The notes under the pieces were generated by a model. It saw only the letters and a list, made by a program, of their open reading frames with translations, ran no database searches and was not told where the DNA came from. A stretch of 23,307 nt of DNA. It comes from Deltaproteobacteria bacterium. GTDB lineage: Bacteria; Myxococcota_A; JAADFL01. Below, in pieces: positions 15,846 through 23,193 of the stretch. The stretch lies in assembly GCA_013152945.1 (NCBI GenBank), contig JAADFL010000098.1, positions 1 through 23,307 on the forward strand. Reading direction: 5' to 3'. A program made the translations under genes and the position numbers. How positions within the stretch are numbered: position 1 is the first letter of the stretch; every line of letters starts with the position of its first letter.

Positions 15846-16532
15846 TCACTGCCATACGGCCCGATCGACCACGATCTCTATCCTCCTGTTCACAGCCTGG
15901 TCTTTTGCATTGTTCCCAATGGTCTCCGGCCTGTAATGGGCTCTCCCAATGGCAAGCAGCAACCGTTTCGGAACACCTGCGGCGTCCACAAGGTAATCCT
16001 TTGCGGCAATTGCCCTCTTCAATGACAGTTTCCAATTCCTCGAAGTTCCAAACCTGTCGGCATGCCCCTCGATTCTGACGAGACTGTTCAATCTTTTTAT
16101 CAGGCTTCCAATCTCGTCAAGAACCCTGAAGAACCTCGGGTTGATGAGCGTGCCTCCGGACACGAATAAAACCTTTGCCTTGAATTCGATTCTGTAAGTG
16201 CTGTCGGCCTCAATTATTTTTACATCCCTGGTAAGCGCATTTCTTGCAATGTATCTTTTCAAGTGGGCAATTGCTGAAATCTCTACTCCCTCTTTATCAA
16301 GCATCGGGGTGCCCGGCAGCAGAATGTTTCCCTCGCGATCGAAATTGAGCCCGCCGGGAAGGATTCCAAAGCCTCCAATCAATGACCCGAAAGCTATTCT
16401 CTTTCTTTGTTGATCGGAGATAGACATGGAGTTCAGCAATATGAAGAAGGCCAACAGAATAACACTCAGCGAAGTAAACAAGACGGTGAATTTATCCTCT
16501 ACAGGTCCATCGTCTTTCTTTTCCCTGCTCAT
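15846..16532 (-). CDS. MotB-like stator protein 1, lacking the ion-binding Asp
   Basis: This 228-residue protein has one N-terminal transmembrane helix (KFTVLFTSLSVILLAFFILL) and a C-terminal OmpA-like peptidoglycan-binding domain in good order: GHADRFGTSRNWKLSLKRA with the binding Asp and Arg, then NRRIEIVV. Aligned with the second MotB-like protein, the position of the essential aspartate is Ser21 (TCG codon at 16470-16472), so it cannot carry ions in the usual way. Its ATG overlaps the motA stop as ATGA, so it is made together with MotA. The reading frame is intact, arguing against a decaying gene. It may be a structural partner or anchor of the second MotB-like protein. Confidence 0.88.
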   Translation of the reverse strand: MSREKKDDGPVEDKFTVLFTSLSVILLAFFILLNSMSISDQQRKRIAFGSLIGGFGILPGGLNFDREGNILLPGTPMLDKEGVEISAIAHLKRYIARNALTRDVKIIEADSTYRIEFKAKVLFVSGGTLINPRFFRVLDEIGSLIKRLNSLVRIEGHADRFGTSRNWKLSLKRAIAAKDYLVDAAGVPKRLLLAIGRAHYRPETIGNNAKDQAVNRRIEIVVDRAVWQ

Positions 16533-17308
16533 GCAGCCTCCTTGCCTTCGAACTGGCTCTTCCTCTGTTTGGGCGCCAGGAAGGCATTGAGCTTCTGTTC
16601 CACGATTCTCGGGTTGTCTCCACTCGTTATCGCCAGGATTCCCTGTAACTGAAGCTCACGAAGCAACACCTCCTCTTTGCTCCGTGTTCTGAGTTTGCCG
16701 GCAATCGGGTTGAAAACGAGGTTGGCCAGGATTGCACCGTAAAAAGTGGTAATCAATGCCAATGCCATGGACGGCCCGATAGAAGACGGGTCATCCATCG
16801 ATTGGAGCATCTTGACCAAGCCTATCAGAGTGCCGATAAGCCCAAGAGCTGGAGCAAACGCCCCCATGGATGAGAATACTTCTGCTCCCTTTTCATGACG
16901 CTGTTCCAGGTAATCCACCTCGTTTGTCAAAATGTTTTCGATTGCCTTGGCCTCCTGGCCGTCAACCGCCAATCTCACACCCTTGGCCAGGAACTCATCA
17001 GTGTCATCGGAAAGTGCGGATTCAAGCGCAAGTATTCCCTCTTTCCTTGCACGTGCAGAGTATTCCACCATCTGCCGAATGGTCTCTTGCGGCGGGGTAA
17101 GTTTGTATATGAATGCGTTCTTGAGCACCTTGGCCGTGCTCAAAAAATCCCTAAGCGGGTAGTTGATGAGAGCAGCCCCCAGTGTACCGCCTACAACTAT
17201 CGCCAAGCTGCCTACATCGATAAAAGCTCCAGCTCCACCTCCGAATGCGATCGTTCCGAAGACCAAGCCGAAGGCGGAAACAACTCCTAGAATTGTGGCA
17301 ATATCCAT
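16529..17308 (-). CDS. motA: MotA/PomA stator subunit
   Basis: MotA forms the five-subunit ring around MotB that turns ion flow into rotation against FliG. The 259-residue protein has four hydrophobic segments. The N-terminus (MDIATILGVVSAFGLVFG, then GGGAGAFIDVGSLAIVVGGT) is of the PomA type, and the conserved prolines are in FAPALGLIGTLIGLV and near FNPIAGKL. The ATG at 17308 has GGAGG 4 nt upstream; the frame stays open upstream to 17407, but that stretch lies in the promoter region. It is the first gene after a sigma-54 promoter candidate. Proton or sodium use cannot be told from sequence alone. Confidence 0.95.
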   Translation of the reverse strand: MDIATILGVVSAFGLVFGTIAFGGGAGAFIDVGSLAIVVGGTLGAALINYPLRDFLSTAKVLKNAFIYKLTPPQETIRQMVEYSARARKEGILALESALSDDTDEFLAKGVRLAVDGQEAKAIENILTNEVDYLEQRHEKGAEVFSSMGAFAPALGLIGTLIGLVKMLQSMDDPSSIGPSMALALITTFYGAILANLVFNPIAGKLRTRSKEEVLLRELQLQGILAITSGDNPRIVEQKLNAFLAPKQRKSQFEGKEAA

Positions 17309-17345
17309 GTTTCCTCCATAGCCTCTCTTCCCGCGGGCGAATTTC

Positions 17346-17361
17346 TGCAAACCCCGTTCCA
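17346..17361 (-). promoter_or_regulatory. Sigma-54 promoter of motA
   Basis: On the minus strand TGGAACGGGGTTTGCA matches the -24/-12 consensus TGGCACG-N4-TTGCA with one mismatch and exact GG-N10-GC spacing. The predicted start is near 17335, leaving a leader of about 27 nt with a GGAGG ribosome site before motA. It lies in the only 162-bp gap between flgE and motA, so it likely drives motA through fliJ. Confidence 0.75.
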
Positions 17362-17414
17362 ATTCGAAAAAATCCAGTGTTGTTGAGTAAAGATGGCTGT
17401 GTATCAAGCACGTG

Positions 17415-17452
17415 CGTCAACTTGTTGTAAGAAGATGTCGAAAGGTTGACGG
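17415..17452. promoter_or_regulatory. Inverted CGTCAAC/GTTGACG repeat upstream of motA promoter
   Basis: On the minus strand CGTCAAC and GTTGACG arms are separated by about 22-24 nt, some 55-105 nt upstream of the -24 element. That distance suits dimer sites of a sigma-54 activator, perhaps the NtrC-type protein at the left edge. The assignment is speculative. Confidence 0.3.
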
Positions 17453-17470
17453 ATGAAAGTCAGAAAGATG

Positions 17471-18787
17471 TCATCTCTTGATGTTTACCACTTCCTGTAG
17501 AAGTTGATCGGCGGTAGTAATGGACCTTGATGAAGCCTGGAATCCCCTCTGGTATTTGATCATGCTTACGAATTCCTCGGCCAGGTCTACATTTGATTGT
17601 TCAAGGGAGTTTGGACTGATTGCACCCCTTCCTCCTGTGTTTGCTTCACCGATGATTGGATTGCCTGAATCCTCGTTGCCAACCCATAGATTGCCGCCCC
17701 ATTTTTCCAATCCTTGCGGGTTGGCGAAGTTGGCCAATGCCACCTTTCCGATTACCCTGCTCTCACTGTTCGAATATGTCCCGACTATGCTTCCGTCGGA
17801 TTGAATCTGTACACCCAGGATGGTGCCCACCGAATAGCCGTCCTGGTCCACGTACATCAGGCTGGATGCTCCTCCAAAGCTGGTGCACCCACCGAGCCCG
17901 GTTCCGCCGGAAGTAATGTCGTCACCGAAATCGAAGGCAATTGCCTGGTTTTGGGCGGCTCCGGCGAAATCGAAATCATTCGTCGTAGTCGCGACCACAT
18001 CGAGAGCACCATTTTCGTCGAAATCCAGGGTTCCCTGGGCTTCGATTTCATATGTTCCGGCGGTTCCACCGGTTATCTCCCCGCCATCTACAAGTGCATA
18101 CCATTCCCAACGGGCATCAGTCGGACCGGTGGGATCGTAGCTGCTATTCTTGCGAAAATACAATTCGACTTGGTGCGACCTTCCGAGTGAATCGAAAACC
18201 GTTACCGATGTGTTAAAGTTCGAAGTGCCTTCCGGGTCGGTAGCATCGAAAGCTGCACCGATTGTTGCATCAGCATCGAGGTTTGCTGCAATTGTGGCGC
18301 TCGTGGTCGCCCTTGGCGGAGCAGTGGTGCCGGTTATCCTTAGATCTCCTATTGTGCCGCTTATGTTTCCATCCTGATCGGCAGACCATCCCTGGACCTT
18401 TAATCCGGATTGGTTGACCAGGTATCCGTCGTTATCCAGCACAAACTGACCGGCACGGCTATAGAAGTTCCCGGTTTGACCATTTACCGACCCGTTGACA
18501 ATGAAAAAACCGTCACCGCTTATGGCTAAATCCGTTGCGCTATTCGTCATCTGGAGGCTACCCTGTTCGAAACACTGGTTAATATCCTCCAGGCCTGCGC
18601 CGCCACCGAGTTGCGCCAATGTATTGGCGCCCAGCAATGTTTCCGAAAGCAGATCCTGAAAAGCAGCTCTTGAACGCTTGAAGCCTATGGTGTTGACATT
18701 CGCGATGTTGTCACTCACCACGTCCAATCCAATGCCGTTCACGGTAAGGCCGCTGACTCCGGTATAAAGACTCTTCAACAAACTCAT
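17471..18787 (-). CDS. flgE: FlgE, flagellar hook protein
   Basis: FlgE polymerises into the hook that joins rod and filament. The 438-residue protein opens with the flagellar rod/hook motif (LYTGVSGLTVNGIGLDVVSDN, then IANVNTIGFK), has the FlgE D1 stretch ATDLAISGDGFFIVNG, a variable Thr/Gly/Asp-rich outer domain (about 160-320), and the C-terminal SNVDLAEEFVSMIKYQRGFQ with the final helical tail. Such helical ends build the inner tube. AAGGAG precedes the ATG. It follows flgD, its capping protein, across a structured 183-nt gap. Confidence 0.96.
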   Translation of the reverse strand: MSLLKSLYTGVSGLTVNGIGLDVVSDNIANVNTIGFKRSRAAFQDLLSETLLGANTLAQLGGGAGLEDINQCFEQGSLQMTNSATDLAISGDGFFIVNGSVNGQTGNFYSRAGQFVLDNDGYLVNQSGLKVQGWSADQDGNISGTIGDLRITGTTAPPRATTSATIAANLDADATIGAAFDATDPEGTSNFNTSVTVFDSLGRSHQVELYFRKNSSYDPTGPTDARWEWYALVDGGEITGGTAGTYEIEAQGTLDFDENGALDVVATTTNDFDFAGAAQNQAIAFDFGDDITSGGTGLGGCTSFGGASSLMYVDQDGYSVGTILGVQIQSDGSIVGTYSNSESRVIGKVALANFANPQGLEKWGGNLWVGNEDSGNPIIGEANTGGRGAISPNSLEQSNVDLAEEFVSMIKYQRGFQASSRSITTADQLLQEVVNIKR

Positions 18788-18803
18788 GACTCATCTCCTT
18801 CCT

Positions 18804-18820
18804 TGCGCTTCTTGGGCGCA
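18804..18820 (-). promoter_or_regulatory. Hairpin next to flgE ribosome site
   Basis: TGCGC-N7-GCGCA forms a perfect 5-bp stem in the flgE leader, ending directly before the AAGGAG Shine-Dalgarno. It has no T-run and is not a terminator. It could tune hook-protein translation or protect a 5' end. Confidence 0.4.
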
Positions 18821-18841
18821 TCTAAAGGCTGTATCCATATT

Positions 18842-18892
18842 TCACCAAACTTTACTATGGAGCCTGGTCCGGTCTAGCTCGTTGATATTCAT
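18842..18892 (-). CDS. 16-residue micro-ORF between flgD and flgE
   Basis: MNINELDRTRLHSKVW is preceded by AAGGAGGTGA, a near-perfect complement of the 16S rRNA end, 6 nt before its ATG. No known domain is visible. It sits exactly where Firmicutes and other long flagellar operons may carry a small flagellar operon protein gene between flgD and flgE, so it may be that gene's shortened remnant, a leader peptide, or a ribosome-loading site for flgE. Expression is not shown. Confidence 0.4.
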   Translation of the reverse strand: MNINELDRTRLHSKVW

Positions 18893-18917
18893 GCCTCACC
18901 TCCTTTCAACACGAAAC

Positions 18918-18949
18918 AACCCGAAAAACCGATCCGCTCCGTGCGGGTT
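18918..18949 (-). repeat. Inverted repeat in flgD-flgE gap
   Basis: On the minus strand AACCCG and CGGGTT can pair across 20 nt, with a smaller CCGC/GCGG hairpin inside. No T-run follows, so it is not a standard terminator. It may shape the mRNA between flgD and flgE. A second interrupted palindrome, TGCACT-N2-AGTGCA (18965-18978), spans the flgD stop codon. Confidence 0.3.
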
Positions 18950-18970
18950 TGCAAAATCTCGCCCTGCACT

Positions 18971-19621
18971 TCAGTGCATCTCGATTACATCCGCCATACT
19001 TATTTTAAGTTCGCCCATGACCAGTTCGGCATATCCCTTTTCAAAGGTGACACCCGAAACATGGCCCTTGATGCGGATCTTTGAATTCACGTCCTTTCCA
19101 TCCGTATCCTCGGCCTTCACTTTGAGGAGATATGTACCGTCAGGTACAGTTTTTCCCTTGGAATCGAGGCCATCCCACTCGATCTGAACCTGACCCGCAG
19201 GCCGAGGTCCCATGTCCAGTGTTCTCACCACATCACCATCTGCGTTTCTTATTTCCACAGTTACATTCGCGGCATCCGACGACAGCTCCAATGTAGCCCG
19301 GTTCGGGACCCCATCTTGTACCTCGACACTATCGGACCAAGCCTCGATATCACGTCCTATAAAACCGACAGCCGATGCACTGGTCAGAGATGACTGGGAC
19401 ATGGCCAGCATCTCGAGCCGCTTGTTGGTTTCGATCATTTGCTCCAATGAACTGAATTGCGCCAATTGAGCTACAAACTGCGTGTTGTCCATTGGGTTCA
19501 ATGGGTCTTGATGGGTCAACTGTGTTGTGAGCAGCTTTAGAAAATCTTCCTTCCCCATTGCGCGATTGGAGTTGTTCTCACCGACCTGGTTTCCCGATCC
19601 CTGAACATTGTCAACATTCAT
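18971..19621 (-). CDS. flgD: FlgD, hook cap protein
   Basis: FlgD caps the growing hook and guides FlgE assembly. The 216-residue protein has the conserved N-terminal secretion and cap region (MGKEDFLKLLTTQLTHQDPL, then NPMDNTQFVAQLAQFSSLEQ), followed by a FlgD Ig-like/Tudor part with WDGLDSKGKTVPDGTYLLKV. The ATG lies 9 nt after the fliK-like stop with a GGGAG ribosome site. Length and motifs are normal. Confidence 0.96.
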   Translation of the reverse strand: MNVDNVQGSGNQVGENNSNRAMGKEDFLKLLTTQLTHQDPLNPMDNTQFVAQLAQFSSLEQMIETNKRLEMLAMSQSSLTSASAVGFIGRDIEAWSDSVEVQDGVPNRATLELSSDAANVTVEIRNADGDVVRTLDMGPRPAGQVQIEWDGLDSKGKTVPDGTYLLKVKAEDTDGKDVNSKIRIKGHVSGVTFEKGYAELVMGELKISMADVIEMH

Positions 19622-19630
19622 AATTGCTCC

Positions 19631-20284
19631 CTATGCCAACAGATCAAGGATACCCGGTCGATCACCGGTTTCCCCGCTGTCGTGCTCTTTGTTCTGTCCC
19701 TCTTCCTCTAACATTCGCAGCTCCACCACCAGATCAAGCTCTTCTTCCTTGAACCTGTTCCTGACCTCCGGGATCATTGGTTTTACCTGCTCGGCAACCG
19801 CCTCTGATGCGAACAATTCCACTGATATGGAGGAACCTTCCACAACCGCCCGTATTATTATCCTACCCAACCATTGGTCATTGATTTCGACTTGCGCCTT
19901 GCCGCCGCAATGAAGAGCCTTGATCGAGCAACTGACCGCTACACGTTGCAGCCATGCAATCATCGCTTTGATGCGTGCTCTCCCTCCCAATGGATCAGCC
20001 GGCCGGCTCAGTATTTCGGGGCGGATTCGTTCAACGGTTGTGGTGTACTCGATCACAAGCGTATCAAATTTTTCGGCCGGTATTTCGTATTGATGGTGAG
20101 AGACATGATCCGGATCAAGTGAGCAACCTGTCTTAAACCCCGGAGTTTCTCCTCCACCGGATGCATTGGGGATGAATGAAGAGATTGATGAAGGAACATC
20201 ATTACACTCGATTCTTTCCAGTTGCCTTTCAAGATTCCTGTCGACAAAATCCAATCTTTCAATCATCCCCTTGATCATTTTCAA
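19631..20284 (-). CDS. fliK: Short FliK-like hook-length control protein
   Basis: FliK measures hook length and triggers the FlhB switch. The C-terminal part here (about GGKAQVEINDQWLGRIIIRA to FKEEELDLVVELRML) follows the FliK Flg_hook pattern of two strands and a helix. The N-terminal part has no recognisable domain. The whole protein is only about 217 residues, against 350-600 for most FliK proteins, leaving little length for a molecular ruler. The TTG at 20284 has AAGGAG 5 nt upstream; ATG at 20278 is an alternative, as is TTG at 20308. Position between the MotE-like gene and flgD is the standard fliK place. The name is given on context plus the C-terminal pattern. Confidence 0.75.
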   Translation of the reverse strand: MKMIKGMIERLDFVDRNLERQLERIECNDVPSSISSFIPNASGGGETPGFKTGCSLDPDHVSHHQYEIPAEKFDTLVIEYTTTVERIRPEILSRPADPLGGRARIKAMIAWLQRVAVSCSIKALHCGGKAQVEINDQWLGRIIIRAVVEGSSISVELFASEAVAEQVKPMIPEVRNRFKEEELDLVVELRMLEEEGQNKEHDSGETGDRPGILDLLA

Positions 20285-20294
20285 TCTTACTCCT

Positions 20295-20978
20295 TCACCG
20301 CTCCCCAAGTTTCTGGAGGACTAAAACCGCTTTCTTCGATGAAAGTTCCGCCAACAACTGTGCGGCTCTCTTGGTTTTCATTCGGGCTATTACCAAGGCC
20401 AGTTTTCGTGAAGGCAAATTTTCAGCCAGTTTGGCCGCCTTGGACGTATCCATTTTCTCCAAGAGCCGCGCAATGGAATCTATCCTTTCGGTTCCGGCCT
20501 TACCCGGCGGCGATCTTCTTGGATTTTTTTCAACCTTTGCGGTTCTTGATTTTTCTTTGATAGTTCGTTCCAGTTTTTCTCTGAAGGCTTTTTCCTTCAG
20601 GGCAAGCTCTTGTTCCCTTTTCCTTATTTTCGTATCGATATTCGCCAGGTAATCCAATTTTTTCGCAAGATCCGCCTGTAAACTTTTCACCGCATCTTCC
20701 ACCTTTTTCAGATCCTGCTCTTTCTTTTGGAGTTCCTCCTTTTTTTCAAGTATTCTTGAACAAATGACCAACCTTGCATTTTTCTCGGCTTCATCCATTA
20801 CATTCTCACCCGATACAAAGCGACCCTGTGCCGGGACTGAAAGCGGAGCTACACCGGCACCGGCTCCCATTATCCCGGAACCTTCGCCTCCAAGATTTGT
20901 AGATGAAGCAGATTTTTCTCCGGCGCCCAGCAATGGAAGGACAAGCAGAATGATGCCGATGGCCACTCTATTGTTCAC
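20295..20978 (-). CDS. MotE-like periplasmic coiled-coil protein (MgtE N-domain fold)
   Basis: The 227-residue protein has a signal peptide or anchor (VAIGIILLVLPLLGAG), a long charged coiled coil (about 77-145, KKEELQKKEQDLKKVEDAVK) and a C-terminal helical domain with IARLLEKMDTSKAAKLAENL and PSRKLALVIARM, like the MgtE N-terminal repeat. This is the layout of MotE, a periplasmic chaperone of a rhizobial motor protein, and of the YlxF protein encoded before fliK in Bacillus. Here it stands between fliI and fliK, where a fliJ would be expected first. It starts at GTG with GAGGTGG upstream, 8 nt after fliI. I infer a role in stator or basal-body assembly. Confidence 0.75.
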   Translation of the reverse strand: MNNRVAIGIILLVLPLLGAGEKSASSTNLGGEGSGIMGAGAGVAPLSVPAQGRFVSGENVMDEAEKNARLVICSRILEKKEELQKKEQDLKKVEDAVKSLQADLAKKLDYLANIDTKIRKREQELALKEKAFREKLERTIKEKSRTAKVEKNPRRSPPGKAGTERIDSIARLLEKMDTSKAAKLAENLPSRKLALVIARMKTKRAAQLLAELSSKKAVLVLQKLGER

Positions 20979-20986
20979 TTACCACC

Positions 20987-22294
20987 TCAAGTCCTGTTCT
21001 TCATCAATCTCTTGAGATCTTCCCCGGCCTCTTCAAAGCTACAATGCTCTTCAGGGCTCTGTCTCAAAAAGTCATTCATGGCATCGCGCAGGACCAGCGC
21101 TTGATCAGCATCCGGGTTGGAGCCCGGTTGATAGGCCCCTATCTCCATCAACTCCTGCACTCTTGACAGCTCGGCCAACAAGCTCCTCATCCGGCCGGCT
21201 GCTTGAATATGATCTTCTTTCACCAGTGACCTAATGGTTCTACTGATTGTGTGGCCTACATGGACGGCCGGGAAATGATTCTTGAGCGCCAGTTCCCTGG
21301 TCAACACGATCTGTCCGTCCGTAACGGCCCTGACCGCATCCACTATGGGATCGTTCAAATCGTCTTCTTCTGCCAAAACAGTAAACATACCGGTCAGGGA
21401 TCCGGACCCCGAATCATTGGCCACACGTTCCAAAAACTTGGGAACCATTGTAAAAACCGAGGGCGGATACCCTTTTGCAGTGGGAGGCTCACCTACCGCC
21501 AGGCCGATTTCTCTTTGGGCCATCGCGAATCTCGTAAGGGCATCCATCAATAACAGAACATTTTTACCCTGCCCCCTGAAGTACTCGGCTACAGCCAATG
21601 CTGTATAGGCTGCCCGCAACCTGACCAGAGCAGGCTTGTCGCTTGTTGCAACGACAACCACGGAAGAAGCCAGACCGTCACCGAGGTCCCTTTGCAAGAA
21701 CTCCCTGACTTCCCTGCCTCTCTCGCCTATCAGAGCCACAACTTTGACATCCGCCTCGGAATACCTGGCTATCATCCCAAGCAGAGTGCTCTTTCCCACA
21801 CCCGAACCGGCTATTATAGCCATACGTTGTCCCATTCCGATTGGAGCCAATGCATTCAGCACCCTGACTCCCAAGTCCAAGACCCGGCTCACCGGTTTTC
21901 TCTGCAACGGAGGGGGAGGCTCGCTGTAAAGAAGCGTTGAGTCTTCAAGCCGAGGTCTCTCGCCGCCATCGATGACATGACCGAATGCGTCTATCACCCG
22001 ACCGAGAAGACCGGGTCCGACAAGAACCTTTGCCTCTGTTTCCAATTTTCTGACCAGGCTTCCATATCCCTGTCCCCGAAGCTCGCCCAACGGCATCAAG
22101 GTGGAAGTATCTCCCTCGAAACCCACGACTTCGGCCTTGACCACTCCTTCACCCGAAATAACCTCGCAAAGCGAACCCACTTTCGCTCCCGGGACGTGAG
22201 CATGTACGCCTATACCGGCAACAGCGGTTACCTTACCAAAGATCCTTACTGGGTCCCCTTGTCGTATCGCGTCAATGTGATTTGCCAATTTCAT
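20987..22294 (-). CDS. fliI: FliI, flagellar export ATPase
   Basis: FliI is the hexameric ATPase that unfolds and feeds export substrates. The 435-residue protein is related to the F1 beta subunit: Walker A AGSGVGKST (162-170), GERGREV (190-196), Walker B-type NVLLLMDALTRFAMAQREIG, and the conserved EPPTAKGYPPSVF segment. Its ATG overlaps the fliH stop as ATGA. All catalytic motifs are intact. Confidence 0.98.
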   Translation of the reverse strand: MKLANHIDAIRQGDPVRIFGKVTAVAGIGVHAHVPGAKVGSLCEVISGEGVVKAEVVGFEGDTSTLMPLGELRGQGYGSLVRKLETEAKVLVGPGLLGRVIDAFGHVIDGGERPRLEDSTLLYSEPPPPLQRKPVSRVLDLGVRVLNALAPIGMGQRMAIIAGSGVGKSTLLGMIARYSEADVKVVALIGERGREVREFLQRDLGDGLASSVVVVATSDKPALVRLRAAYTALAVAEYFRGQGKNVLLLMDALTRFAMAQREIGLAVGEPPTAKGYPPSVFTMVPKFLERVANDSGSGSLTGMFTVLAEEDDLNDPIVDAVRAVTDGQIVLTRELALKNHFPAVHVGHTISRTIRSLVKEDHIQAAGRMRSLLAELSRVQELMEIGAYQPGSNPDADQALVLRDAMNDFLRQSPEEHCSFEEAGEDLKRLMKNRT

Positions 22295-23193
22295 GGGTCC
22301 CCTTTTGCCTTACCTTCATGTCTGCCGAAACCCGCCCCAATCAATTCTTCCACCTGCGTTTTCAGACGGGCATCAGCCAAGCCTTGTTCGGATTCAACGA
22401 TCACTCCACCCCTTGAAATCTTCTTATCAACAACTATTTCGATGCTTACGGCCTGCCCTTCCTCTTGTGGCGGCTTCAAAATCTTCTTAAACAAATCCGC
22501 ATCCTTTTCATTGGTTCGGATGATGAAACGCTTTCCGCCGAGCTTCTTCATAGCCCTCCTGCCAATTTTCACTACTTCCTGCGGACTGATCTCCAGTTCC
22601 CTTTCAAGAATCCTTTGGGCTATTTCGGAAGCGATTTCCATAGCATCCATTGCAACTTCCGCCCTTAGTGACTCCGCGAGTTTTCCAACCTGCGCCAATG
22701 TCGCTGCAGCTCCGGCCAGAAGCTCCCTCATCTCACTTTCCGCCTTTGCCCTTCCTTCTTGCCATCCCCGTTTCTGGGCCTCCACCAGGACCGATGCCGT
22801 CAACACAGCGGCTTTTGTCTCTGCAGGTAGGTTGGTCCCATGCGGTTTGTCCGGTTTGGGTTTATCATTCTCTGTCGAAACGGTCCGGCTTTCCCTGTTG
22901 CCTGCGTTAAAATTTTCTCCATTCCTGAAATCTTCGGTTCCCATCTCACGAGCCTGTACTGCACCGGCTTCTGATTTGCGGGACCGCCGGGTATTGTCTT
23001 GGTCTTCTTCTACACTACCTGCATCCCGCCAATGTGACCGGGCAGAGTCGATTTCCTCGCTATCCGGGAAATCATAAGGCACAGCCTCGTCATCAACAGG
23101 CGGAAGGTGCGCGCCGGCAAAGTACGCGGGATTCACATGGACTTGCCGGACCTTGTCCTTTTTTATCACATTTGTCCTAGACAAGTTCTCCAT
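22291..23193 (-). CDS. fliH: FliH, regulator of the export ATPase
   Basis: FliH dimers hold FliI and tie it to FliN. The 300-residue protein has a poorly conserved, charged and probably disordered N-terminal half (to about 130), then the FliH core with a helical stretch (EAQKRGWQEGRAKAESEMRE) and the family C-terminus SRGGVIVESEQGLADARLKT. The ATG lies inside the end of fliG (17-nt overlap) with an AAAGGGGG ribosome-like run directly before it. At 300 residues it is longer than the enteric protein (about 235), because of the N-terminal part. Confidence 0.92.
   Translation of the reverse strand: MENLSRTNVIKKDKVRQVHVNPAYFAGAHLPPVDDEAVPYDFPDSEEIDSARSHWRDAGSVEEDQDNTRRSRKSEAGAVQAREMGTEDFRNGENFNAGNRESRTVSTENDKPKPDKPHGTNLPAETKAAVLTASVLVEAQKRGWQEGRAKAESEMRELLAGAAATLAQVGKLAESLRAEVAMDAMEIASEIAQRILERELEISPQEVVKIGRRAMKKLGGKRFIIRTNEKDADLFKKILKPPQEEGQAVSIEIVVDKKISRGGVIVESEQGLADARLKTQVEELIGAGFGRHEGKAKGDP

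Noticed and set aside
18945-18968. GG-N10-GC spacing (AGGGCGAGATTTTGCA, minus strand) upstream of flgE as a sigma-54 promoter
   Set aside because: Only the GG and TTGC positions fit; the rest of the -24 box is poor and it overlaps the flgD stop region.
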